Positions 55,867-63,649 of a stretch of DNA of 64,000 nt are shown one piece after another; position 1 is the first letter of the stretch, and every line of letters begins with the position of its first letter. The translations under genes and the position numbers were made by a program. Origin of the DNA: Lachnospiraceae bacterium UBA4338 (GTDB lineage: Bacteria > Bacillota > Clostridia > Lachnospirales > Lachnospiraceae); NCBI GenBank assembly GCA_002393735.1, contig DGTK01000013.1, forward strand, positions 142,215 to 206,214. Direction: 5' to 3'. Below the pieces are notes generated by a model that had not been told where the DNA came from, did no database searches, and saw nothing but the letters and a program-made list of their open reading frames with translations.

Positions 55867-56922
55867 TTACTCAATCCAAAAATAAGCTATTTCCCTAAAG
55901 CGAGGTAAACACAAAGACAATTGTCCAAAAGCAGGCGTTTCAACTAAACCTTTACGTTTAAGCCTGTCTCTGTAAACCGACATCTGTGATGTGCTGATAT
56001 TTAACTCTTCTCTAATATCCTGAATTTTCATCTGATCATTTTTGACCAGAAGGGTGACAATCTGCTTCTCCATATTAGGTAATTCAGACCATATTTTCTC
56101 ATAAACATATTCACTCAACATTCCATCATATTCATTCATGATAGCATCGAGGTCTCCCTCTTCCTTTGTACCAAGATATTTCTCAGCATATAAATATCCC
56201 AATACCTGATAAGCGTATGCATATCCTTTAGTGAGATTCGCCATACGGCGTGCTTTCTCATCAGAAACATTAAAGATTGCTTTGTAACTTAAAGCTATAT
56301 TTACAATGCTAAGCGCTTCCAGGTAAACCTTAGGCGCTCTGTAAAGAAAAGTTAAAGTCTTTTCGTTTTGCAGGCTGTTAATACTTTCATACAAACCAGT
56401 CGCAACCAGGAAAATCGGTAACTTCTGTCTAATTAATAATTGAAAAATCCCCGCAAAAACTTTCACATTTTTATTATTTACTATTTCATCAATAGCAATA
56501 AGAACTCTGTATTTCTTTTTATCAATTTCCTTAAGCAAACTCTCAAGGGCCACAGTCATATCATAAACCGGTGTAGCATTTTTTATTGATACTCCTATTC
56601 CAAGAGCGGAAAGATCAATCTTCGCGTCTACGAACAGATTACGAAGCCCACGCTGACTGTAAAGATGTCCAACAATTGCATTTACTATATCAATATCTGG
56701 AGTGACATTGATAACAATCCAGTCCTTTTTTTTATCAAACTCTTCCGCAATAGTCGAAAGCATAACTGTCTTTCCGCTGCCTCTAACGCCGGAAATAATA
56801 TAAGCATAATCTGATGGTTCTGTATCCAAAAAACTCTCAACTATTTTTTCTGTTTGAGATGTTCTGGCAATATACTGTTTAGGCGCAATTCCAAATGAAA
56901 GTGTAAAAGGATTCCCTGCCAT
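55867..56922 (-). CDS. AAA ATPase with C-terminal winged helix (ORC/Cdc6-like, STAND-related)
   Basis: A 351-residue P-loop ATPase. Walker A is SGVRGSGKTVML near residue 43 and Walker B VLIAIDEIVNN near 138; sensor-like LVATGLYES follows. The last 80 residues form a winged-helix segment (MKIQDIREELNISTSQMSVYR) ending in a conserved-looking aromatic tail. Such single-gene ATPases are widespread in Firmicutes and archaea; some belong to mobile elements or toxin systems, and function is unclear. GGAGGG precedes the ATG by eight bases. The region upstream holds three iteron-like repeats in exact 29-bp phase and a perfect palindrome, which may be its binding sites. Confidence 0.85.
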   Translation of the reverse strand: MAGNPFTLSFGIAPKQYIARTSQTEKIVESFLDTEPSDYAYIISGVRGSGKTVMLSTIAEEFDKKKDWIVINVTPDIDIVNAIVGHLYSQRGLRNLFVDAKIDLSALGIGVSIKNATPVYDMTVALESLLKEIDKKKYRVLIAIDEIVNNKNVKVFAGIFQLLIRQKLPIFLVATGLYESINSLQNEKTLTFLYRAPKVYLEALSIVNIALSYKAIFNVSDEKARRMANLTKGYAYAYQVLGYLYAEKYLGTKEEGDLDAIMNEYDGMLSEYVYEKIWSELPNMEKQIVTLLVKNDQMKIQDIREELNISTSQMSVYRDRLKRKGLVETPAFGQLSLCLPRFREIAYFWIE

Positions 56923-56932
56923 ACTCTTACCC

Positions 56933-56977
56933 TCCGTTAGCCAGGTTATATCTGGTTATATTTTTTGTCTCCAGTTA
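56933..56977. repeat. 45-bp direct repeat, copy 1 (partner at 57749-57793)
   Basis: Bases 56933-56977 match 57749-57793 at 44 of 45 positions. The two copies lie just upstream of the AAA ATPase gene and just upstream of sfsA, with the sfsA gene between them. They contain the iteron unit GTTATATCTGGTTATA. The copies could come from duplication of a regulatory region or mark an insertion or deletion event. Confidence 0.9.
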
Positions 56978-57036
56978 TATTTGGTTATAGTTTTTATTTT
57001 CAGTTATATCTGGTTATATTTAGTTATAATTATAAC
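56945..57036. repeat. Iteron-like tandem repeats upstream of the AAA ATPase gene
   Basis: GTTATATCTGGTTATA or its one-base variant starts at 56945, 56974 and 57003, exactly 29 bp apart. A perfect palindrome GTTATAATTATAAC lies at 57023-57036. A fourth unit is at 57761-57776 in the second copy of the 45-bp direct repeat. The array occupies the promoter region of the ATPase gene, suggesting binding sites for a DNA-binding protein. Confidence 0.85.
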
Positions 57037-57090
57037 TGGGTATCAAAATATAATCAATACCTTTGTCAAATATTACTCAATCCCGTTACT

Positions 57091-57741
57091 TTAAATTATC
57101 TGTAGCTCATCTGGCTCGACATGGCAGGTCAGAAACAGTACTTCCACTCCTGCTTTTTTTGCATCATCTAGCGCTTCCCCAAACTCCGGATGAGTATCCA
57201 CATTGGCCCTGACCTTGGTAACACCGTCCATTTGTATCACAAATGCAAGTATTGACTGATATCCCTCTTCCTTTGCCTTTATCAGTTCACGAATATGCTT
57301 AACACCGCGCTCTGTTGGGGCATCCGGAAAATAACCCATGCCATCAATCTCCAGGGTGCAGCCCTTAACTTCCATAAGGAACCGTTCATCTCCACGTTCC
57401 ATATAAAAGTCGATGCGTGAATTGCCATATGTATATTCCGGAAGTATCTTACTGTAGTCTTGTTTTGCCAGCCACTCTTTCACCACCTTATTGGGAGCCT
57501 GACTGTCTATATTAAAAAGAATTCCGTTGTCCTTACGAACAGCCACCAGGTCATACTTCGTCTTCCTGCCCGGTGTCCCCGGGGCAGTCAGCCATACCTC
57601 ACATCCCGGTATTAGAAGTTCCTTGCACCTGCCGGTGTTTTTGACATGAACTATTTCCTTATGGCCCTTAATATCCACTTCGGCAATAAAGCGGTTGGGG
57701 CGGTTTATAAACTTAGCCTGAGTTATATTTTCATATTTCAT
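57091..57741 (-). CDS. sfsA: SfsA family DNA/RNA nuclease-like protein
   Basis: SfsA was first named as a sugar fermentation stimulation protein and has a nuclease-like catalytic core with an OB-fold. The 216-residue product matches the family length. Visible motifs are RPNRFIAEVDIKG near residue 14, HVKNTGRCKELL near 32, RIDFYMERGDERFLMEVKGCTLE near 108 with the acidic and Lys residues of the nuclease fold, and FPDAPTERGVKHIREL near 138. The ribosome site is weak (GCGGAAAA). The gene is flanked by two copies of a 45-bp direct repeat. Confidence 0.93.
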   Translation of the reverse strand: MKYENITQAKFINRPNRFIAEVDIKGHKEIVHVKNTGRCKELLIPGCEVWLTAPGTPGRKTKYDLVAVRKDNGILFNIDSQAPNKVVKEWLAKQDYSKILPEYTYGNSRIDFYMERGDERFLMEVKGCTLEIDGMGYFPDAPTERGVKHIRELIKAKEEGYQSILAFVIQMDGVTKVRANVDTHPEFGEALDDAKKAGVEVLFLTCHVEPDELQII

Positions 57742-57748
57742 TAGTTTT

Positions 57749-57793
57749 TCCGCTAGCCAGGTTATATCTGGTTATATTTTTTGTCTCCAGTTA
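57749..57793. repeat. 45-bp direct repeat, copy 2 (partner at 56933-56977)
   Basis: Second copy, 8 bp before the sfsA start codon, so it covers the sfsA promoter region. It differs from copy 1 at one base (C for T in the CGTTAG/CGCTAG segment). Confidence 0.9.
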
Positions 57794-57801
57794 CAGTCCT
57801 T

Positions 57802-58524
57802 TTATTTTTTCTTCTTTGCACTGGTAAACCCTGATATAACTCCCATTAAAACAAAAAATCCAACGAGGCCGCCAAGGGCAAGAATCGTAACTACCCAGGA
57901 TGGAAGTACAAATTTTCCCATATCTTTTTTAATTGTATTATCTACATCATATAAACTCTTAACATAGTCATGAGAATTATTGGTACTTTCTGGAAGAGGC
58001 TTACCCTCCATCACATCAGTCTTAAAGACTGTATTGGTTTTTGTATTATAGAAATAAATTTTAACTGTCTCTGAACGAATACTCGTTGTACCCACTCCGC
58101 CTGACACATACTGATAGGTTCTTGACTGATATTCAGAGATTGCAAATACAACAACCGGAATATTATTTAAATCTTCTTCCGTCCATTTTACATAACTTAT
58201 ATCCCCAAGATTCGAGCACGAACCACTATACTCCCAGGTAAAATCCTCGCCTTCATTCTGATACTTTCTTACCACAGCATATGGCAATTCTTTTAAATTT
58301 GCAGGCGTGTCACTCTCTTTAATCATCGACGAGGTAAACTGATTATTTTCTGCGTCAAAAACATTGTCTTTTATCAGCTGATAATTATATGTTACGCTTT
58401 CTTTTTTTGCTTCTTCTCTGGCTTGTACTTTATCCTTGGTTGCTATTTGTACAATAATAGACGCTACTGTTACAATAAAGCAAACTGCAAAGAATCCGAT
58501 TAAAATTTTAGTTCCCTTGCTCAT
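57802..58524 (-). CDS. Uncharacterised protein with N- and C-terminal membrane helices
   Basis: I do not recognise this 240-residue protein. One membrane helix near the N-terminus (about residues 8-29) and one near the C-terminus (about 210-232, followed by AKKKK) enclose a mixed soluble region of about 175 residues, probably outside the cell. The soluble part contains Tyr/Ser/Thr-rich strands (YQSRTYQYVSGGVGTTSIRS). It is close to sfsA (60 bp) and the phosphoesterase gene (43 bp) on the same strand, but nothing ties it functionally to either. Confidence 0.7.
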   Translation of the reverse strand: MSKGTKILIGFFAVCFIVTVASIIVQIATKDKVQAREEAKKESVTYNYQLIKDNVFDAENNQFTSSMIKESDTPANLKELPYAVVRKYQNEGEDFTWEYSGSCSNLGDISYVKWTEEDLNNIPVVVFAISEYQSRTYQYVSGGVGTTSIRSETVKIYFYNTKTNTVFKTDVMEGKPLPESTNNSHDYVKSLYDVDNTIKKDMGKFVLPSWVVTILALGGLVGFFVLMGVISGFTSAKKKK

Positions 58525-58567
58525 AATTCCCCCTTCTTAAAACCTTTTTACAACAAATATTATATCA

Positions 58568-59413
58568 TCAATGTATCTCTATTGAAACAATCTCCGGATG
58601 ATTGAAGTACCTTGGAAGCGGAGTGCTTTCACGGGCAAGGCCACGGCTTACCTCTAAGATGGTTCCTGAGGATAATGTATATTCTCCATCTATATATTCA
58701 GCCATAAATCCCTGATCCGGTGCATATACTCCCTTATCCATCCACGGAATCTTAATTTGTCCGGCATGTGCATGCCCTGAGCAGATAATGTCAAAATCAT
58801 ACTGCTCATATATGCTTACCTTTTCAGGTCTGTGACTGATTAAAATCTTTACATGCTCATCATCCGTCCTGTCATAGGCGCTGTCAATCTGTGCCTTCCA
58901 CTCGGACAATCCTATCTCATCCGGATCATCCACACCGCATATATCCAAAGTTGTGCCATTAACCGTAATGGTATCACAATCACCTCTTAGTACTGTAACT
59001 CCGGCATTAGCCGCCTTAGTGCACATCTCATCTTCTCTGTCACTCCAGTATTCATGATTACCGGTAACATAGTAACAAGGATATTTTTCAGCCAGATTCT
59101 CACAAAGAATTACTGCATTATCATCCTTAAGCCTGTCATCAAAAATATCCCCCGCCAGCAAAACAATATCCGGATTCTCCTTATCTACCATTTTAATGAG
59201 CCAGCTCTGATTCGGTCCATAGTAACAGGAATGGAGATCCGATATTAAAACAATCTTAACCGGCATTACTTCCTTATCCGGAATATCTATTACCTTTCTG
59301 TCCGTAAAAGGAAACCAGGTCCAGACGGAAATTATAATAAACAGAAGAAGCATATGCATGATATGCTTCTTACGTTTTTTCTTTAACTTTTTCTCTTTTT
59401 TCTTTTCGTTCAT
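58568..59413 (-). CDS. Membrane-anchored metallophosphoesterase (YkuE/YaeI-like)
   Basis: A calcineurin-like metallophosphoesterase of about 281 residues. A very basic start with KKKRKKH is followed by one membrane helix (about residues 20-40) and the catalytic domain with its metal ligands: ISDLHSCYYG near residue 57, LLAGDIFDD near 84, VTGNHEYWSD near 114, ISHRPEK near 192 and SGHAHAGQI near 211. The domain may face outward; some relatives process UDP-lipid intermediates. The ATG at 59413 is preferred over an in-frame start at 59494 that would overlap the ZIP transporter gene. Substrate unknown. Confidence 0.88.
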   Translation of the reverse strand: MNEKKKEKKLKKKRKKHIMHMLLLFIIISVWTWFPFTDRKVIDIPDKEVMPVKIVLISDLHSCYYGPNQSWLIKMVDKENPDIVLLAGDIFDDRLKDDNAVILCENLAEKYPCYYVTGNHEYWSDREDEMCTKAANAGVTVLRGDCDTITVNGTTLDICGVDDPDEIGLSEWKAQIDSAYDRTDDEHVKILISHRPEKVSIYEQYDFDIICSGHAHAGQIKIPWMDKGVYAPDQGFMAEYIDGEYTLSSGTILEVSRGLARESTPLPRYFNHPEIVSIEIH

Positions 59414-59446
59414 GTTTTCTCTCTGCTTCGCCATCCGGGCTAAAAA

Positions 59447-59476
59447 GCACCAGATAGGGTCTCCGGGCGAAGGTGC
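59447..59476 (-). terminator. Weak hairpin with U-run between the ZIP and phosphoesterase genes
   Basis: GGCACC-type arms (5 bp, 59472-59476 and 59447-59451) enclose 20 bases and are followed by TTTTT on the minus strand. The loop is large, so termination would be partial at best. Confidence 0.35.
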
Positions 59477-59486
59477 CTGACTGGGG

Positions 59487-60266
59487 CTACCCAAGTGCTA
59501 CATCAAGCATCATCATTAGACAAAATCCAATGGTGAACATTATGGTTCCCACATTGGAATGCTTTCCTTCAGACATTTCAGGAATTAATTCTTCAATAAC
59601 AACATAGAACATTGCGCCGGCCGCAAAGCTTAATAAATACGGAAGAACCGGTACTGCTATATTCATAAGTAGAATTGTAACAAGACCTGCAATTGGCTCA
59701 ACTACACCTGAGAGAATACCCATCAGGCAGGCTTTACTCTTCTTTATTCCGTGAGCTGCCAATGGCATTGATATAATGGCACCTTCAGGAAAGTTTTGAA
59801 TTGCAATACCTATTGCCAGAGCCAACGCCGCTGATGCAGTAATACTTGCTTCTCCCGTTAACATACCTGCATATACGACACCTACTGCCATACCTTCCGG
59901 AATGTTATGTATTGTAACCGCCAGTAAAAGCATGGTGGTTTTCTCTAGGTTACTCTTAGGACCTTCCTGAATATTGTCAAAATGCATATGTGGTACAAAT
60001 GTATCCAGCAAAAGCAGGAATACTATACCAATAACAAATCCTATAACTGCAGGAATGAAAGATAACTTCCCCATTCCTTCGGACATATCAATGGATGGAA
60101 TTAACAAACTCCACACAGATGCGGCTACCATGACGCCTGCCGCAAATCCCGTAAGTGATTTACGAATGGTGTCACTCATTTCTTTTTTCATGAAGAGGAC
60201 ACACATAGCGCCAAGGGATGTTCCGAGAAGGGGAATCATCAAACCCTCAAAAACTGTCCAAATCAT
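59487..60266 (-). CDS. ZIP family divalent metal transporter
   Basis: A 259-residue inner-membrane metal importer with about eight helices. The metal-binding motifs on helices IV and V are intact: VTIHNIPEGMAVG near residue 117 and AIQNFPEGAIIS near 155. The loop before helix IV holds HMHFDN. This is the ZupT/GufA branch, which carries zinc, iron or other divalent ions. It is 16 bp from the DUF5684-like gene upstream and near mgtE, so several metal-transport genes are adjacent. Confidence 0.93.
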   Translation of the reverse strand: MIWTVFEGLMIPLLGTSLGAMCVLFMKKEMSDTIRKSLTGFAAGVMVAASVWSLLIPSIDMSEGMGKLSFIPAVIGFVIGIVFLLLLDTFVPHMHFDNIQEGPKSNLEKTTMLLLAVTIHNIPEGMAVGVVYAGMLTGEASITASAALALAIGIAIQNFPEGAIISMPLAAHGIKKSKACLMGILSGVVEPIAGLVTILLMNIAVPVLPYLLSFAAGAMFYVVIEELIPEMSEGKHSNVGTIMFTIGFCLMMMLDVALG

Positions 60267-60282
60267 CTGAATATATTTCTCC

Positions 60283-61299
60283 CTATTGTTGGTTGTTTAT
60301 TGTGCCATTCGGCTGAACCGGCTGCTGTGGCTGAACCGGAGCCTGCTGCATTGGCTGAGGCGCTACCGGTCCTGGACCCGGCTGCTGATAAACCGGAGTC
60401 TGTGGCTGAACGGACTGCTGTGGATAACCCTGCATTGGAACCTGTCCCTGTGGATATGGTGCATATCCCTGAGGTGGAACAGGCTGTCCCTGGTATGGAG
60501 CATAGCCCTGAGGCGGCATTGGCTGTCCCATAGGCTGCTGATAATAGTTGTACTGATTTTGCTGTCTTTGATGCAAATCAGTTCCTGTATTAACTCTGTA
60601 GAAATTACCTGCACCATAATCCGGATCTTTGCCCATAATTGTCAATAATCCTATGGTGTAAATAAGATTACCCGGAATTAAAATATTTAAAAGTGCAATA
60701 AGAATTGCTTTTTCTTTGGAACCATATGTAATAAAAATATCATAGACTTTACAATATACAAATGCCTGCATAAGCACAAAGAAACAAAGTCCTAAGAACT
60801 GTCCGATTACCGGTATTCCCTGAAGTGCCGCGGAAATAGTTGTTCCGAAAATCGACATACATATATAAACAATTGCCACAACCTCTCTTTTTCCGGTCTT
60901 AATTATTCCAAGCAGGTTAAACTGTTTTCTTGGAATGACAAATTCAAGATATGTCTGAAGAAATGGTATAAATGCGAACCAGGCATTCTTATATCCTGCT
61001 TTTCTTGCCATCTTGAAAAGAGCGATTGCAGGAAGCAGATATTCAACCAGTGGAATAAGCAATACAACTATAGCTGCAATAGCACCTACAATAGTTGTTA
61101 CAATTGCTCCGCCTGTAGTTAAAGCCGCCAGAATTGCCGCAAAAATAGCCGCGATTCCCTCAAAGAAACCAGCAGTTCCATTGGAAATATTATCCGCGTG
61201 CGTCACTACCTGATCAACATTATCTAAAATTTCAATAGCCTCATCCACTGATGACAGCAAAAAAGGAAATGAATGATTTAAATAAAATAAAATGTTCAT
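60283..61299 (-). CDS. DUF5684-like membrane protein with a Pro/Gln/Gly-rich tail
   Basis: A 338-residue protein. After a leader helix, about six hydrophobic helices occupy residues 45-230, with the segment FKMARKAGYKNAWFAFIPFLQTYLEF typical of the DUF5684 family, including its Trp/Phe/Pro pattern. The last 95 residues are a disordered tail with repeats of PPQGYAPYQGQP and PVPPQGYAPYPQ, likely a flexible cytosolic or surface-exposed region. Such proteins are common in Lachnospiraceae and have no assigned activity. It is 16 bp from mgtE upstream and 16 bp from the ZIP gene downstream, so co-transcription is likely. Confidence 0.82.
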   Translation of the reverse strand: MNILFYLNHSFPFLLSSVDEAIEILDNVDQVVTHADNISNGTAGFFEGIAAIFAAILAALTTGGAIVTTIVGAIAAIVVLLIPLVEYLLPAIALFKMARKAGYKNAWFAFIPFLQTYLEFVIPRKQFNLLGIIKTGKREVVAIVYICMSIFGTTISAALQGIPVIGQFLGLCFFVLMQAFVYCKVYDIFITYGSKEKAILIALLNILIPGNLIYTIGLLTIMGKDPDYGAGNFYRVNTGTDLHQRQQNQYNYYQQPMGQPMPPQGYAPYQGQPVPPQGYAPYPQGQVPMQGYPQQSVQPQTPVYQQPGPGPVAPQPMQQAPVQPQQPVQPNGTINNQQ

Positions 61300-61315
61300 A
61301 ATTGGCCTCTTCTAT

Positions 61316-62788
61316 TTATGCTAATTTTAATACTTTCAACAATAAAATCCACGCAAAACCATAATATGTAATAACCGCTACCAGGTCATTAACTGTTGAA
61401 ATCAAAGGACCTGAAGCAACCGCCGGGTCAACATGTATCTGTTCAAACAGCATAGGAACCAAAGTTCCAACAAGGCTTGAAATTGTCATGGCCATAACAA
61501 CCGCCACCGCTACACAGGCTGATACGGTAAAAGCAAAGCCCGGAGCATATCCTTTAAGGAAGGTAATATATAATCCTATAATCACCAGTGACAAAACTCC
61601 CAGAGATATTCCTATCATAAATCCAACCTTCATTTCCTTAAAGGCTAAACTTACTTTCTCTTTACCTGACAGATTCTCATCCATCAAAACTCTGATGGTA
61701 ACAGCCAGGGACTGGGTTCCTACATTACCAGCCATACCAAGAATAAGTGACTGAAATGCAACCACGATAGGAATAACTGAAACCACATTTTCGAATAATC
61801 CAACGACTGTGGATACACCCATTCCAAGGAACAAAAGGATAATCAGCCATGGCAGTCTCTTACGAACACTATCATTTAATGACTCATCCAGTTCCCCTTC
61901 TTCAGTAAGACCTGCCAACTTAGCATAGTCTTCGCTCATCTCTTCATCCACAACTTCGATGATATCCTGAGCTGTGATAATACCGATTATTTCTTTATTT
62001 TCATTAAGTACAGGGATTGAATCCTCGGCGTAGTCCTTGATTCTTTCAATGCAGTCATCTATTTTTTCATGATCATTAAGTGAAGGATAACCGGTACTGA
62101 TTAAATCAGAAAGCGGTGAATAATCTCTGGCAACAATCAAATCCTTAAGATCAATCGCTCCATAAAATTTGCCTTCTTCGTCTTCCACATAAATGGTTGA
62201 AATATTATCATTCTCACCTGCCTGAGCCACCAACTCACGCATGGCCTGTCTTATGGTCAGGTTATTTTTGATTAAAATATAATTAGTGGTAATCTTGCTA
62301 CCAATCTCATCTTCATCGTAAGAATTGATAAGTTCGATATCAGCCGCTGCTTCTTCATCCAGGTTGCTGATGATATTTTCCTTTGTCTCATCATCCACAT
62401 CTTCAAGGAAATCTACCGCATCGTCAGAGTCCATTTCTGATACGATTTCAGCCAGCTGTTCAATATCAAGTTCCTTGGCATAAACATCAGCATCTTCAAT
62501 ATAAGTGAAGATTTCGGACATTTTCTCAAGGCCAAGAAGACCATATATCTTCTTACGTTCTTCAACCTCTAAGTTTTCAAGAGCTTCTGCAATATCATTC
62601 TCATGATAATCATCAAGTTTCTCTTTAAGTTCTTCATCGGAAATATCACTTCTTATAATATTGATGATTTCCTGGGGGAGGCTAACTTCTTCTATTTCTT
62701 CATTTTCTGCATCTTTGGTTTCTTCTGTAGCTTCTTCTTTAACAACTTCATCAGAAGTTTCTTCGACAATTTCTTTTTCGTCTGCCAT
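61316..62788 (-). CDS. mgtE: Magnesium transporter MgtE
   Basis: A 490-residue magnesium channel. An acidic extension (residues 1-35, almost all Glu/Asp/Lys/Ala) precedes the regulatory N domain (about 40-150). Two CBS domains (about 155-285; YGAIDLKDLIVARDYSPL) and five membrane helices from about 310 follow. The pore signature GMAGNVGTQSL is at about residue 375. The N and CBS domains sense cytosolic Mg2+ and close the pore. It has its own promoter. No M-box riboswitch is seen: the leader is short. Confidence 0.96.
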   Translation of the reverse strand: MADEKEIVEETSDEVVKEEATEETKDAENEEIEEVSLPQEIINIIRSDISDEELKEKLDDYHENDIAEALENLEVEERKKIYGLLGLEKMSEIFTYIEDADVYAKELDIEQLAEIVSEMDSDDAVDFLEDVDDETKENIISNLDEEAAADIELINSYDEDEIGSKITTNYILIKNNLTIRQAMRELVAQAGENDNISTIYVEDEEGKFYGAIDLKDLIVARDYSPLSDLISTGYPSLNDHEKIDDCIERIKDYAEDSIPVLNENKEIIGIITAQDIIEVVDEEMSEDYAKLAGLTEEGELDESLNDSVRKRLPWLIILLFLGMGVSTVVGLFENVVSVIPIVVAFQSLILGMAGNVGTQSLAVTIRVLMDENLSGKEKVSLAFKEMKVGFMIGISLGVLSLVIIGLYITFLKGYAPGFAFTVSACVAVAVVMAMTISSLVGTLVPMLFEQIHVDPAVASGPLISTVNDLVAVITYYGFAWILLLKVLKLA

Positions 62789-62855
62789 AAGGTCGCCTCC
62801 TTCTTATTTAAATTGGGCAAAATCGCCGATTTGAAGCCATTTAAACCCTTTTACT

Positions 62856-62884
62856 ATTATAAATTTTTTGTAAAATATTGGCAA
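62856..62884 (-). promoter_or_regulatory. mgtE promoter
   Basis: TTGCCA (62879-62884), 17 bp and TATAAT (62856-62861). The decamer repeats begin 6 bp upstream. Confidence 0.65.
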
Positions 62885-62890
62885 CAAAAA

Positions 62891-62940
62891 AATCCTACTT
62901 TATCCTACTTTTTCCTACTTTGTGCTACTTTATACTACTT
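62891..62940. repeat. Five decamer repeats in exact 10-bp phase
   Basis: CTACTT recurs at the end of five consecutive 10-bp blocks (the first three read CCTACTT in full). It lies between the divergent mgtE promoter and the ribbon-helix-helix gene promoter (extended -10 TGATATACT at 62963-62971). One helical turn per repeat would place bound subunits on one DNA face. Confidence 0.85.
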
Positions 62941-63004
62941 TTTCAATTTTTTGTTTTTAGAGTGATATACTTTGTATATATCGCTTTGGGGGAGGGGTTA
63001 TAAT

Positions 63005-63181
63005 ATGCGTCCATTAAAGGAAAAAGTAAGCGTTTCTTTAGACTTAGATGTAATAGACGTCATTAAGACAAAGGCAGAAAACGATGACCGAAACTTTAGC
63101 AGTTACATCAATAAAGTTCTTAAAGACCACATTATAATTCTAGAGGGGAATAATAAAGGGAAATTAGAGATTCGTCGCTAA
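63005..63181 (+). CDS. Small ribbon-helix-helix DNA-binding protein
   Basis: A 58-residue protein of the Arc/MetJ/CopG fold. The beta strand KEKVSVSLDLDVIDVIK is followed by two helices and NFSSYINKVLKDHI. The ATG at 63005 follows GGGGGAGGGG, a strong ribosome site; an upstream ATG at 62972 precedes that site and is unlikely. It is one of the few plus-strand genes. The decamer array just upstream is a likely operator, since such proteins commonly bind tandem short repeats and repress themselves. It has no antitoxin-like C-terminal extension, and no toxin gene follows. It could also regulate mgtE. Confidence 0.85.
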   Translation: MRPLKEKVSVSLDLDVIDVIKTKAENDDRNFSSYINKVLKDHIIILEGNNKGKLEIRR

Positions 63182-63275
63182 TTAAACTTTTTAGTTTAAC
63201 TGCCATGAGCGCTTGTACGTTGATAGACGTAACGTACACATAAGGGGATTATGCCCTTTAAACGCCTGAATATAA

Positions 63276-63299
63276 ATCGAGTAGGGTTCCCTACTCGAT
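63276..63299. repeat. Perfect 11-bp inverted repeat with 2-base loop
   Basis: ATCGAGTAGGG, TT, then the exact complement. It belongs to a palindrome-dense stretch starting near 63213, which also has TGTACGTT/AACGTACA and AAGGG/CCCTT hairpins. There is no T run, so it is not a terminator. Confidence 0.9.
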
Positions 63300-63307
63300 G
63301 TACGTTA

Positions 63308-63431
63308 GGTGCAAATGCAGATTGGCATGTTTACACATGCCATATGAAACAGCAAATTATACCTTAGCACACAAGTGTGCACGGTCTATTTTGCTGTTAC
63401 ATATACTTGCAAGCAAGTCTGCACTTGCACC
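63308..63431. other. Cloverleaf-like palindromic element beside the tRNA genes
   Basis: A closing stem GGTGCAAATGCAGA (63308-63321) pairs with 63418-63431 at 13 of 14 positions. Inside are three arms: GGCATGT-TTAC-ACATGCC (63324-63341), a 14-bp stem with one mismatch (63343-63356 with 63390-63403) that holds GCACAC-AA-GTGTGC (63367-63380), and ACTTGC-AA-GCAAGT (63405-63418). The symmetry holds on either strand. It contains no credible gene and could be a structured RNA or a DNA recombination or origin-like site. Confidence 0.75.
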
Positions 63432-63443
63432 CTCTTCGCACAA

Positions 63444-63473
63444 AAAAAAGAACTGTGAAAACAGTTCTTTTTT
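63444..63473. terminator. Intrinsic terminator after the tRNA genes
   Basis: A 13-bp stem (AAAAAAGAACTGT and complement) with GAAA loop. On the minus strand it lies 3 bp past tRNA-Cys and ends the rRNA/tRNA transcript; on the plus strand it could also end a transcript through the cloverleaf element. Confidence 0.9.
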
Positions 63474-63475
63474 AA

Positions 63476-63546
63476 AGGCGCCAACCAGATTTGAACTGGT
63501 GATAACGGTGTTGCAGACCGGTGCCTTACCGCTTGGCTATGGCGCC
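63476..63546 (-). tRNA. tRNA-Cys (GCA)
   Basis: Anticodon GCA in CTGCAAC, acceptor stem GGCGCCA/TGGCGCC, discriminator U as expected for tRNA-Cys, and a T-arm with GTTCAAAT. The 3' CCA is not encoded. Confidence 0.97.
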
Positions 63547-63551
63547 ATAAG

Positions 63552-63623
63552 TGACTCCGACGGGAATCGAACCCGTGTTACCGCCGTGAAAGGGCGATGT
63601 CTTAACCGCTTGACCACGGAGCC
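63552..63623 (-). tRNA. tRNA-Glu (TTC)
   Basis: Anticodon TTC in CTTTCAC, acceptor stem GGCTCCG paired with CGGAGTC (one G-U pair) and T-arm with GTTCGATT. It is 5 bp upstream of tRNA-Cys in transcription order. The 3' CCA is not encoded. Confidence 0.97.
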
Positions 63624-63649
63624 TCGTCCACGCTCGCTTCGCTGAATAA

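Noticed and set aside
56945..57036. Possible CRISPR array
   Set aside because: The repeat interval is 29 bp in total with similar A/T-rich filler; there are no unique spacers of 30 or more bp and no cas genes.
60286..60648. Overlapping plus-strand frames of Leu/Trp/Arg-rich and Ala/Pro/Glu-rich protein
   Set aside because: They are antisense shadows of the low-complexity Pro/Gln/Gly tail of the DUF5684-like protein.
62789..62855. Magnesium (M-box) riboswitch before mgtE
   Set aside because: The 5' leader is only about 60 bases from the predicted start site and shows no long paired structure.
62891..62940. Decamer array as a CRISPR or microsatellite artefact
   Set aside because: There are no spacers, and the repeats diverge in bases but keep strict 10-bp phase and a promoter position, which favours protein-binding sites.
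63444..63473. Terminator belonging to the ribbon-helix-helix gene
   Set aside because: It is over 260 bp past that gene and 3 bp past tRNA-Cys, so the tRNA transcript is the more likely user.
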